From assembly GCA_046328575.1 (NCBI GenBank), contig JAXLWI010000002.1, positions 99,330-163,329 of the forward strand: a stretch of DNA of 64,000 nt, written 5' to 3'. This document shows positions 40,895-48,776 of the stretch, in pieces; positions within the stretch are counted from its first letter, which is position 1; the number at the start of each line of letters is the position of its first letter. The position numbers and the translations under genes are program-made. The notes under the pieces were generated by a model. The model searched no databases. It was given only the letters and a program-made list of their open reading frames with translations, and was not told where the DNA came from. Origin of the DNA: JAGOBP01 sp046328575. Lineage in GTDB: Bacteria > Chloroflexota > Anaerolineae > Fen-1058.

Positions 40895-43639
40895 ATGTCC
40901 GCGCCCATTTTGGCCACCAAGCTTTACGTTCCGTCGCCTCGACCGGATATCGTTCGTCGCGCGCGGTTGATTGAGCGCTTGAACGTCGGCTTGTCGCACA
41001 CACCGCATGTAATGCTGATCTCCGCGTCGGCTGGTTTTGGTAAGACGACATTGGTCAGTGAATGGACTGTGACCATCACCCAATCAGAAGTGAGGGTCGC
41101 TTGGTTGTCGCTGGACGAAGGCGATAATGATCTCATCCGCTTCCTTACTTATCTGATCGCAGCCTTGCAGACCATTGTGCCAACAGTCGGCGAGGCCGCG
41201 CTGAGCGCTCTTCAATCCTCGCAGCCGCCGTCCGCCGATGTGCTATTGACGACGCTGCTGAATGATCTCACTTCGTTGGGTGACATTGTCCTCGTGCTGG
41301 ATGATTATCATGTGATCGAATCACAACCGATCGATGAAGCGCTGACCTTCATTGTTGATCATCTGTCGCCGAATCTGCGCTTGGTCATTGCCAGCCGAGA
41401 GGATCCACCACTCCCTCTGGCCCGGCTGCGTGTGCGCGGCCAATTGACCGAACTGCGCGCCGCCGATCTGCGTTTCACGCCCGACGAAGCCGCCGACTTT
41501 CTCAATCGTGTGATGGGACTGCACTTATCGGCGCAAGACATCGCCGCGTTGGAGAATCGTACTGAAGGGTGGATCGCGGGTCTGCAACTCGCCGCGATCT
41601 CCATGCAGGGCCGATCAGATGTGGCGGGCTTCATCGGCTCTTTCACCGGCAGTCATCGTTTTGTGTTGGACTATTTGATGGAAGAGGTCTTGCGCCGTCA
41701 ATCGGAACGGGTGCGCGATTTCCTGCTGCAGACTTCCGTTCTTAATCGGTTGAGCGGTTCGTTGTGCAACGCCGTAACCGATCAGACTGATAGTCAAGCA
41801 CTGTTGGAAACGTTGGAGCGCGGGAATCTCTTTGTCATTCCACTCGACGATCAACGTCAGTGGTGGCGCTATCATCATCTCTTTGCGGAGGTGCTGCAAG
41901 CGCACTTGAAAGAGGCGCAAGCCGATCGGGTGTTTGAGATTCATCGGCGGGCGAGCGTGTGGTTCGAGCAGCATGATCTACCTGCCGATGCGATCCGCCA
42001 TGCGTTAGCCGCTAAGGATCTCGATCACGCGGCGAATTTGATCGAGCGCGTGTGGCTGGCCATGGATCTCAGTTATCAATCGGCGGCGTGGCTGCGTTGG
42101 GCGAAGGCGCTGCCCGACGATCTGATTCGCCTCCATCCGGTACTCTGCCTTGGTTATGCGTGGGCTTTGCTGAACAGTGGCGAGTTGGAAGCGAGCGAGG
42201 CTTGGCTGCGTGAGGCCGAACGTTGGATCGAGCCGCCAGTTGATGCTGCCGCATCGATGATCGTGGCGGACGAAACTGAATATCGATCTTTGCCTGCCTC
42301 GATCGCAGGTGCGCGTGCCTATCGTGCGTTGGCGCTGGGTGACATTGCCAACACCAAAGTGTATGCACATCAGACGCTTGCGCTTGTTACTAAAACTGAC
42401 CGTATCCGGCGCACGCAAGCCACCGCGCTGCTGGGCATGGCCGAATACGCCAGCGGCGACCTGGAAGCCGCCAAGCGGTACCTGCTCGATTTTCAGACGA
42501 TGATGTGGGCTGTTAACGACATCGCTAACGCTATCGGCATCACTTTTGTTCTAGCGGACATCCAGCTGGTCCAAGGTCGTCTCCGTGAAGTCGTCAGCGC
42601 CTATCAACAGTCACTACAACTGGCACAAAAGCGCGGCCTGCAGTTTTTTCTTGGTGTATCGGATTTGTATCGCGGCTTAAGCGAGGCGCTGTGCGAACAA
42701 GGCGATCTCGACGCGGCAGCGGAGCACTTGCAGACGGCGCAGCATCTGGGCGAGCGCGGCGCGTTAACGGGTTGGCCGCAGCGCCTGAGCGTGGCTCAGG
42801 CGCGCTTGAAAGACGCTCAGGGCGATGTCGCTGGTGCGCTAGCGTTGTTGGATGAGGCCGAACGTCAATACGTACGCAGTCCACTACCCGATCGGCCTAT
42901 CGCGGCGTTGAAGGCCCGTGTGTTGATCAGGCAAGGCCGGTTGACCGAAGCCCGGTCATGGGCGCGCGCACAGCATCTGGCACCCGATGATGAGCTCAGT
43001 TACCTGCGCGAGTTCGATCACCTCACGCTGGCCCGCGTGCTCATCGCCGAGTATAGAACCGATCGAGTTGACGACACCCGGCGAGCCGTCCTGAACCTAC
43101 TACAACGTTTGTCGCAAGCGGCGGAAGCAGGCGGACGCAACGGCAGCGTGATCGAAATCCTGATCTTGCAAGCCCTCGCCCATCATACGCAGAATGACCT
43201 GCCACACGCGTTCGCCTCGCTGGAACGCGCCTTGACGCTGGCCGAACCGGAAGGCTACGTCCGGTTATTTGTGGACGAGGGCGAGTCGATGCGATTGCTG
43301 ATGGTGGACTATAGAGCGCTGATTGAAAAGCAACGGCACGGCGGGAGTCAGAATCTGATTGGGTATGTGGATAAACTCTTAGCAGCCCTCGGACAACTAG
43401 CGCATATTCCGCAATCGAAAATCGGAAATCCGAAATCCGAAATGCTGGAGCCGTTAAGCGAGCGCGAACTCGAAGTGTTGAAGCTGCTCGGCACAGAGTT
43501 GAGCGGCCCGGAGATCGCCGACAAGCTCAACGTGTCGTTGAACACCTTGCGCACCCACACCAAGAATATCTACAGCAAACTCGAGGCGAACAACCGCCGG
43601 GCGGCCATTCGCCGCGCTGACGAACTTGGGTTGTTGTAA
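40895..43639 (+). CDS. LAL/MalT-type LuxR transcriptional regulator (LAL-3)
   Basis: 914 residues, intact. The P-loop SASAGFGKTT is near residue 48, Walker B IVLVLDDYHV near 133, then RLRVRGQLTELRAADLRF, an EGWIAGLQLAA block, TPR-like helices and a LuxR domain (LSERELEVLKLLGTELSGPE, then NTLRTHTKNIYSKLEA). The N-terminus matches LAL-1 and LAL-2. The DNA-recognition helices of LAL-2 and LAL-3 differ (TVKGYTRTLF against TLRTHTKNIY), so they may read different operators despite sharing promoters. It is followed by a terminator and then the third small-protein gene. Confidence 0.95.
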   Translation: MSAPILATKLYVPSPRPDIVRRARLIERLNVGLSHTPHVMLISASAGFGKTTLVSEWTVTITQSEVRVAWLSLDEGDNDLIRFLTYLIAALQTIVPTVGEAALSALQSSQPPSADVLLTTLLNDLTSLGDIVLVLDDYHVIESQPIDEALTFIVDHLSPNLRLVIASREDPPLPLARLRVRGQLTELRAADLRFTPDEAADFLNRVMGLHLSAQDIAALENRTEGWIAGLQLAAISMQGRSDVAGFIGSFTGSHRFVLDYLMEEVLRRQSERVRDFLLQTSVLNRLSGSLCNAVTDQTDSQALLETLERGNLFVIPLDDQRQWWRYHHLFAEVLQAHLKEAQADRVFEIHRRASVWFEQHDLPADAIRHALAAKDLDHAANLIERVWLAMDLSYQSAAWLRWAKALPDDLIRLHPVLCLGYAWALLNSGELEASEAWLREAERWIEPPVDAAASMIVADETEYRSLPASIAGARAYRALALGDIANTKVYAHQTLALVTKTDRIRRTQATALLGMAEYASGDLEAAKRYLLDFQTMMWAVNDIANAIGITFVLADIQLVQGRLREVVSAYQQSLQLAQKRGLQFFLGVSDLYRGLSEALCEQGDLDAAAEHLQTAQHLGERGALTGWPQRLSVAQARLKDAQGDVAGALALLDEAERQYVRSPLPDRPIAALKARVLIRQGRLTEARSWARAQHLAPDDELSYLREFDHLTLARVLIAEYRTDRVDDTRRAVLNLLQRLSQAAEAGGRNGSVIEILILQALAHHTQNDLPHAFASLERALTLAEPEGYVRLFVDEGESMRLLMVDYRALIEKQRHGGSQNLIGYVDKLLAALGQLAHIPQSKIGNPKSEMLEPLSERELEVLKLLGTELSGPEIADKLNVSLNTLRTHTKNIYSKLEANNRRAAIRRADELGLL

Positions 43640-43658
43640 CGGCATCACCACCTCTCCC

Positions 43659-43691
43659 AGCCCTGGCACAATGTGCTGGGGCTTTTGTTTT
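43659..43691 (+). terminator. Rho-independent terminator after LAL-3
   Basis: AGCCC-TG-GCAC-AAT-GTGC-TG-GGGCT followed by TTTTGTTTT. It separates LAL-3 from the small-protein/NmrA/MDR-3 operon, so that operon needs its own promoter. Confidence 0.75.
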
Positions 43692-43789
43692 CCGCTCAGC
43701 CGCTGGCTGACAATCACCACTTCTATCACCACATGCTGTGATGACGTCTCACCACATTGACTTGTATTCTTTGGGCGAAGAGGGAAAAC

Positions 43790-44044
43790 ATGAGCGACAA
43801 GCCCGATAGCCCGGACATCTACGAGATTCGCCTGAAGGGACATCTTGAGGCGCGGTGGGCCGATCGGTTTGGAGACATGACCATCGTGCTGACCGAGAAC
43901 GGCGAGACCTTGCTCGTCGGACCCGTGCTCGATCAGGCCGCGCTGCATGGCCTGCTCAAAACCGTACGCGACTTAGGCTTGCCGCTGATCTCAGTCAAGC
44001 GGCTTGGACTCAATCAAACAGCTGGAGGTGGAGGATGTCAGTGA
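43790..44044 (+). CDS. Uncharacterised 84-aa protein of the LAL/MDR-associated family (copy C)
   Basis: ATG 43790 has GAAGAGGG upstream; the frame extends to 43757 without a better start. The core is conserved: Y-E-I-R-L-K-G-H-L, R-W-A-D-R-F-G-D-M-T-I, T-L-L-V-G-P-V, DQAALHGLLKTVRDLGLPLI. It has a C-terminal tail of about 12 residues absent from A and B, encoded by the GGAGGTGGAGG that serves as the ribosome site of the next gene. The tail overlaps the NmrA start, so translation is coupled. Function unknown. Confidence 0.85.
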   Translation: MSDKPDSPDIYEIRLKGHLEARWADRFGDMTIVLTENGETLLVGPVLDQAALHGLLKTVRDLGLPLISVKRLGLNQTAGGGGCQ

Positions 44045-44730
44045 TGAAAGCGTGTATTGTGGGTGCATCCGGCAAACTCGGCCGATACATGGTGCAGCAC
44101 GCACTCGATCGCGGTTACGAAGTGGTCGGTGTCTGTCGCGCGCAAAGTGTTGGAAAACTCGATAAGTTCAAGGGGCGCATCACGATTATCCCCGGCGCCA
44201 CGAATGATCGGGCGATTATCAACCGGGCAGTGACCGGGTGCGATGGAGTGCTCACCGTGCTGGTTCCGTGGGGCGCTAACCACTATGCATCAGGCACGGC
44301 GCAAGCGGTGCTCGATTACGCCAGCCCAAACGTGCGGCTGATCTTTTCCTGCGGCTGGCATATCACTTTTGACGGACAGGATATGTACCCAGCGTCCCTG
44401 AAGCGCGAGGAGATGATCACGCGCTGGGTCGGCCGATTAACACATCTCATTGACCTTGACGATCAAGTGGACGCCTGTCGGCGCATCTTCGCCAGTCACA
44501 CGCGCTGGACGGTCGTGCGCGGCAGCGATCTCGAAGAGGGTGAGAGCCAGGGCTTGCCCGTGTGGAGTCGACACGTAGGTGATCCCATCCTCGCCAGCAA
44601 CATTACGCGCCGCGTGGACTATGCTCGGTTCATGGTCGATGCGTTGACAAACGATGCGTTGGTTCACCAATCTCCGGCTATTGTCGGCTGCCGTACACCT
44701 TCGGCGCTGGCTTACGCCGCTGCAAATTGA
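44035..44730 (+). CDS. NAD(P)-binding NmrA/atypical SDR family protein
   Basis: 231 residues. ATG 44035 follows GGAGGTGGAGG; an in-frame ATG at 44044 is the alternative. The Rossmann motif is CIVGASGKLGRYMVQHAL (GxxGxxG) near residue 6. The middle has VPWGANHYASGTA and FSCGWHITFDGQD, and there is no clear YxxxK catalytic pair. It may act as an NADPH sensor or as a reductase. It sits between small protein C and MDR-3 in what looks like one operon. Confidence 0.85.
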   Translation: MSVMKACIVGASGKLGRYMVQHALDRGYEVVGVCRAQSVGKLDKFKGRITIIPGATNDRAIINRAVTGCDGVLTVLVPWGANHYASGTAQAVLDYASPNVRLIFSCGWHITFDGQDMYPASLKREEMITRWVGRLTHLIDLDDQVDACRRIFASHTRWTVVRGSDLEEGESQGLPVWSRHVGDPILASNITRRVDYARFMVDALTNDALVHQSPAIVGCRTPSALAYAAAN

Positions 44731-44745
44731 AAGAGAGGAAATATC

Positions 44746-45762
44746 ATGAAAGCGATTGTCTACACCGAATACGGAACACCGGATGTGTTGCGCTTGGCCG
44801 AAGTGGCGAAGCCTGAACCGAAGGACAAAGAAATCCTGATTCGCATTCATGCGACAACCGTGAACTTCGGAGATTTGATGGGCCGCAATTTCAAAGCTGT
44901 CACGCCGCGTAAGTTTAATATGCCATTCTTCTTATGGTTGCCTGCGCGCCTGGCATTTGGCTTCAACAAGCCGCGGCAACACATCCTGGGGAGTGTGTTC
45001 GCCGGGGAAGTCGAAGCCGTCGGTCCAGCGGTCACGCGCTTCAAATCAGGCGATCAGGTCTTTGGCTATCGAGGCGAGAAGATGGGCGCGTATGCCGAAT
45101 ATGTCAGTATGCCTGAAGACGGTGTGGTCGCTATCAAACCGGCCAACCTGACCTATGAAGAGGCCGCTGTTATTCCTTATGGCGCGATCATGGCGCTGAG
45201 TCTGCTGCGCAAAGCCAACATTCAGCCGGGGCAGAAGGTCCTGATCAATGGCGCGAGCGGCGGCATCGGTTCAGCGGCGGTGCAGCTAGCTAAATACTTT
45301 GGGGCCGAAGTGACCGGGGTATGCGGCACGCCCCGATTGGGATTTGTGAAATCGCTAGGAGCCGATCACGCGATCGATTACACGCGGGAGGACTTCACTC
45401 AAAACGGCGAAACTTATGATCTAATCTTTGACATCTTAGGCAAGAGTTCATTTGCGCGCTGCCGAAAATCACTTACGCCTAACGGCATTTTGCTCTGCGC
45501 CAGTTTCAAGGTGAAGCAGTTGCTGCAAATGGTGTGGACTTCTCGAAGTAGTGGGCAGAAGGTCATCTGCACGCTTGCGCCGGGTAGCCGTGAAGATTTG
45601 CTGACTGTCAAAGAACTGGTCGAGGCCGGAAAGATCAAACCGATCATCGATCGATGCTATCCGTTGGAACAGACCGCCGAAGCGCATCGGTATATCGAGC
45701 AAGGACACAAGCAAGGCAGTGTCGTCATCACGACGGCGCGTAACGTTGCACCGGGCCTATAG
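44746..45762 (+). CDS. Zinc-independent MDR oxidoreductase (MDR-3)
   Basis: 338 residues with AGAGGAAA upstream of ATG 44746. GroES-like domain with an insertion FKAVTPRKFNMPFFLWLPAR relative to MDR-1/2, Rossmann motif INGASGGIGSAAVQLAK (about 163), DYTREDF, and C-terminal Y-I-E-Q-G-H-K-Q-G-S-V-V-I-T. It lacks zinc-ligand cysteines. Its 3' end overlaps the convergent S4-domain gene by six bases. Likely an NADPH-dependent quinone or enone reductase. Confidence 0.92.
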   Translation: MKAIVYTEYGTPDVLRLAEVAKPEPKDKEILIRIHATTVNFGDLMGRNFKAVTPRKFNMPFFLWLPARLAFGFNKPRQHILGSVFAGEVEAVGPAVTRFKSGDQVFGYRGEKMGAYAEYVSMPEDGVVAIKPANLTYEEAAVIPYGAIMALSLLRKANIQPGQKVLINGASGGIGSAAVQLAKYFGAEVTGVCGTPRLGFVKSLGADHAIDYTREDFTQNGETYDLIFDILGKSSFARCRKSLTPNGILLCASFKVKQLLQMVWTSRSSGQKVICTLAPGSREDLLTVKELVEAGKIKPIIDRCYPLEQTAEAHRYIEQGHKQGSVVITTARNVAPGL

Positions 45763-45954
45763 TTTCACCGTGAGCGTTCGACCACCCAGCGTGACTTTAT
45801 CGCCGTTGACGAGTTTTCGGCCGCGTCGCGTCTCGACTTTGTGGTTGACGAGTACCTGACCGTCTTGAATCATCAGTTTGGCCTGTCCGCCCGTCTCGAC
45901 AAGACTCTGCCACTTGAGGAAAGAATCGAGTTTGATGTAGTTTTCGTCAGGCAT
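45757..45954 (-). CDS. S4 domain RNA-binding protein (YbcJ-like)
   Basis: 65 residues comprising almost only an S4 RNA-binding fold: YIKLDSFLKWQSLVETGGQA, then I-Q-D-G-Q-V-L-V-N-H-K-V-E-T-R-R-G-R-K-L, and a final beta strand. This is the usual size of the YbcJ/YaaA stand-alone S4 family, which is associated with ribosome or tRNA metabolism. A short GGAGCC lies before ATG 45954. It overlaps MDR-3 tail to tail. Confidence 0.88.
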   Translation of the reverse strand: MPDENYIKLDSFLKWQSLVETGGQAKLMIQDGQVLVNHKVETRRGRKLVNGDKVTLGGRTLTVKL

Positions 45955-46034
45955 GGGGCTCCTTAATCAGTAAAGTGTAACGTGTGATACACGATGCGTG
46001 CGGCACGAAGAATAGTCAGCTGGTCATCGGGTTG

Positions 46035-47189
46035 TCAAGTCAGCTCGTCAGATTTTAACGGCAAGGTGAAACGCACGACAGTCCCCTGGCCTACTTCGCT
46101 CGTTGCGCTGATCGAGCCGCCGTGCGCCTGCACGATGCCCTTCGCAATCGCCAGTCCTAAGCCCGATCCGCCGCTTTCTCGCGACCGCGATTTGTCGGCG
46201 CGATAGAAGCGTTCAAAAATGTGCGGCAGATCGTCGGGGGGGATGCCCGCTCCTGTGTCGGCCACTTCGATGATAGCACGTGAGTAATCGCGGCGTAAAG
46301 CGACAGTGATTGATCCGTCAGCCGGTGTGTGACGCAAGGCATTGGCGATTAAGATCCCGACGGTCTGCTGTATCCGATCAGGATCGATGTCGATCGTGGC
46401 CAACGTCTCGATCGGGTGGGCCGTTAACGTCACACGTTGCGCTTCGGCATTGGCTTGAAATGAAGTTAGCGTTGTTTCGATTAGACGGCTCAAATCGGTT
46501 GGACGTTTGGTCAGCGGCAATTGACCGGCTTCGGCCAGCGCCAAAGTGCGTAAGTCTTCGACGAGGCGTGTGAGCAAATGGACTTGATTAAGTACCGGCT
46601 GTAAGTGTTCAGCGTCAGGCGGATAGACGCCATCCAACATCGCTTCGAGATTGCCGCGCATCACCGCCAGCGGCGTGCGCAATTCGTGGGCGATGTCGGC
46701 CGTCATGTCGCGGCGCAGCGTTTCGGCCTTTTGCAGTGAACCGGCCATCACGTTGAACGTTGCACTGAGTTCGGTCAATTCGTCATCGCCCAAACGTGAC
46801 GGTTGGGGTTGTGCAGCAACCCGTGCGCTGAGATCGCCGCGCGCCAGCGCATGAGCCGCGCGGCTGAGCTGATCGATCGGATGGGTGACGGCCCGAAAAA
46901 CGACGAAGCCGATCACGAGCGCGGCGATCAAGGCTACGCCGCCGCCGATGATCACCGCCTGGTTGATGCGATCGAGAGTGCGCTGTTGCATTTGTGATGG
47001 ACCGTGCATCGCGCCTTGCCCTTGACCCATCATGCCCCCGCCCATCATCATTCCGGAATCCTGGCCCATCATGTATGACATGAGCTCCTGGTTGGTGATC
47101 TGATTGGCAATGACGATGACCGCGCCGAGGCCGATGGCAACGACGAGCGCGAAGGAAAGCATGAGTTTCCAGAAGAGACTGAGTTTCAT
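46035..47189 (-). CDS. Sensor histidine kinase with methionine-rich periplasmic loop
   Basis: 384 residues. TM1 (about 8-29), a periplasmic loop (about 30-72) consisting largely of M-M-G-x and M-M-M-G-G-G-M-M units, TM2 (about 76-98), HAMP, HisKA with DIAHELRTPLAV (phospho-His), then the HATPase N, G1 (DTGAGIP) and G2 (GSGLGLAIAKG) boxes. The BaeS/CusS-like plan and the Met-rich loop point to Cu(I)/Ag(I) sensing through thioethers, an inference. It overlaps the response-regulator gene by four bases and shares an operon with the Met-rich secreted protein. Confidence 0.93.
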   Translation of the reverse strand: MKLSLFWKLMLSFALVVAIGLGAVIVIANQITNQELMSYMMGQDSGMMMGGGMMGQGQGAMHGPSQMQQRTLDRINQAVIIGGGVALIAALVIGFVVFRAVTHPIDQLSRAAHALARGDLSARVAAQPQPSRLGDDELTELSATFNVMAGSLQKAETLRRDMTADIAHELRTPLAVMRGNLEAMLDGVYPPDAEHLQPVLNQVHLLTRLVEDLRTLALAEAGQLPLTKRPTDLSRLIETTLTSFQANAEAQRVTLTAHPIETLATIDIDPDRIQQTVGILIANALRHTPADGSITVALRRDYSRAIIEVADTGAGIPPDDLPHIFERFYRADKSRSRESGGSGLGLAIAKGIVQAHGGSISATSEVGQGTVVRFTLPLKSDELT

Positions 47190-47881
47190 CGGGTTAGATC
47201 TTCATTGAATTTGTAGCCAATGCCATAGACTGTCAGAATGTACGTCGGGTTGCGCGGTTCATCGCCGAGTTTTTGACGCAAGTTCTTGATGTGGACGTCG
47301 ATGCTGCGCTCGTAGCCTTCGTAGGCTTCGCCCTGGGTGGCATCGAGCAGTTCCATGCGCGAGAAGGCGCGGCCAGGCTGCAAGGTCATTGCCTGCAACA
47401 AGTTAAATTCCATCGGGGTGAGATCGATCAATCGGCTGGCGAGATGAACTTCGTGTTTGAGTGGATCGATCGTCAGGTCGCCCAGCGTGATCGACGCAGG
47501 TTGATCGGGCGTCGCGCTGGTTGATCGACGCAGAACGGTCCGCACGCGCGCCACGACTTCCCGCGGGCTGAACGGCTTAACGATGTAGTCGTCCGCGCCG
47601 ATTTCAAGGCCGATCAGTTTGTCGGTCTCTTCGACCCGCGCGGTCAACATGATGACGGGCGTGTTGCCTTCGCGGCGAATGGCACGGCAGACATCGAGAC
47701 CGTCTATGTGGGGGAGGTTGAGATCGAGCACGACGAGATCGGGTTTTTCGTGATGAAAGACAGCCAGTGCTTGTTGTCCGTCAGAGGCCGTGACGACACG
47801 GAAACCGGCCTGTTCCAAGTAGGCGCGCACAACTTTGACAATATCGAGTTCGTCATCGACGACAAGGATTTTCTGGTTCAT
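47186..47881 (-). CDS. OmpR/PhoB-family response regulator
   Basis: 231 residues: receiver domain (VVDDELDI at residue 7, phospho-Asp in LVVLDLNLP near 53, K-P-F-S-P-R near 103) and winged-helix DNA-binding domain (about 130-228, ending ILTVYGIGYKF). It is the partner of the overlapping kinase gene. A 10-base-period direct repeat upstream of the Met-rich gene (48680-48697) is a suitable OmpR-type operator, so the system probably regulates itself and that gene. Confidence 0.94.
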   Translation of the reverse strand: MNQKILVVDDELDIVKVVRAYLEQAGFRVVTASDGQQALAVFHHEKPDLVVLDLNLPHIDGLDVCRAIRREGNTPVIMLTARVEETDKLIGLEIGADDYIVKPFSPREVVARVRTVLRRSTSATPDQPASITLGDLTIDPLKHEVHLASRLIDLTPMEFNLLQAMTLQPGRAFSRMELLDATQGEAYEGYERSIDVHIKNLRQKLGDEPRNPTYILTVYGIGYKFNEDLTR

Positions 47882-47925
47882 GGTTGTATCTTACCGCAAA
47901 CACGCGCAGAACGCGAAGGGAAATG

Positions 47926-47952
47926 AAAAGGGCGATCACGTAGATCGCCCTT
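47926..47952 (-). terminator. Intra-operon terminator or attenuator
   Basis: AAGGGCGATC and GATCGCCCTT pair perfectly around a five-base loop. Read on the minus strand the stem runs into TTTTC. It lies between the Met-rich secreted-protein gene and the response-regulator gene, so the first gene should be made in excess over the regulators. Confidence 0.7.
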
Positions 47953-47972
47953 GAGGTTGCGATAGTCGACGG

Positions 47973-48605
47973 TTAGCCTTGCGGGGCTGTGGGCTGCGCG
48001 TAACCGCGCCCCATCATGCCGCGACCGCCCATCATCCCGCCGGGCATCTGGCCGCGGCCCATCATGCCCGGACCGTACGTGCCCGGCTGACCGTTGTTCT
48101 GCCAGCCGCCCATCATGCCGGGGCCGTAGCCGGTTCCAAAGTTGGGCATGGCCTGCATATGGCTCTTCATCCAATCGGCCTGCTCTTTGGTCAACGTGCC
48201 TGCCGCGACTAGCTTGTCTAGTTCGGCGTTGCGCGCGGTAGTGGCAGCTTGCTGCAAGGTTTCCAGTGACACGCCCTTGGCCGCGGCGATCTGCGCCAGC
48301 GTCTGCGTTTGCAGGGCGGTGGTCAGTTCGTCATAGGTCAGGTCGAGTTCGGCGGCCATAGCCGTCATCACAACTTCGTGCATACCGTTATCAGCCATCA
48401 TGGCGTTGTGCATCGCGCCCATGTTGCTGCCCATCATGCCACGGCCACCCATCATGGTGCCACTGAACGGGCAGGTGTAACCGTTGGGGCAGACACCGGC
48501 ATTCGGCTGTGCAGACTGCGGACCATTTTGGGCATACGCCACAATGACGTTACCAATGAGGATAACGGCGATGATCGTTACGACTAAAACTAAACCCTTC
48601 TTCAT
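47973..48605 (-). CDS. Methionine/glycine-rich secreted protein, candidate metal-binding
   Basis: 210 residues. Signal peptide (about 1-26, ending A-Y-A-Q), a CPNGYTCPF segment with two cysteines, Met-rich clusters (TMMGGRGMMGSNMGAMHNAMM and, at the C-terminus, repeated G-M-M-G-G/R), and a central helical domain with LAQIAAAKGVSLETL and GTLTKEQADWMKSHM, similar to DUF2680-like helices. The methionine clusters resemble Cu(I)/Ag(I)-binding proteins such as CusF, CopC or PcoE in composition but not in fold. Strong GGAGG before ATG 48605. It is first in the operon with the kinase that carries the same motif. Confidence 0.88.
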   Translation of the reverse strand: MKKGLVLVVTIIAVILIGNVIVAYAQNGPQSAQPNAGVCPNGYTCPFSGTMMGGRGMMGSNMGAMHNAMMADNGMHEVVMTAMAAELDLTYDELTTALQTQTLAQIAAAKGVSLETLQQAATTARNAELDKLVAAGTLTKEQADWMKSHMQAMPNFGTGYGPGMMGGWQNNGQPGTYGPGMMGRGQMPGGMMGGRGMMGRGYAQPTAPQG

Positions 48606-48650
48606 TCTATTAGCCTCCAGATAGTTTGCTGCATTTGGTCTTACGCGCTA

Positions 48651-48707
48651 ACTATAGCAGGCACTTGTGAAGAACTTGTTAGGAAGGCGTAGGAAGGCTG
48701 TGAAGAA
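48651..48707 (-). promoter_or_regulatory. Promoter with direct-repeat operator of the Met-rich protein operon
   Basis: On the minus strand TATAGT (48651-48656) is the -10. Upstream, two TAGGAAGG units (plus-strand 48680-48687 and 48690-48697) have an exact 10-base period and abut the -35 position, which has no good hexamer. Two TGTGAAGAA words (48666-48674, 48699-48707) flank them. This fits activation by an OmpR-type regulator. Confidence 0.6.
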
Positions 48708-48721
48708 TGTAGACGTGAACG

Positions 48722-48776
48722 GGTGACAAAGTGATCGGCCAGCGGACTCACCGTGTCAGCCGGTCACTTCTTCACC
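48722..48776. repeat. Imperfect palindrome of the GTGACAAGRTGATC family, overlaps stop codon
   Basis: GGTGACAAAGTGATCGGC (48722-48739) faces GCCGGTCACTTCTTCACC (48759-48776); 15 of 18 positions pair. The right arm contains the stop of the minus-strand methyltransferase gene, the same arrangement as at 18060-18097. Confidence 0.6.
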
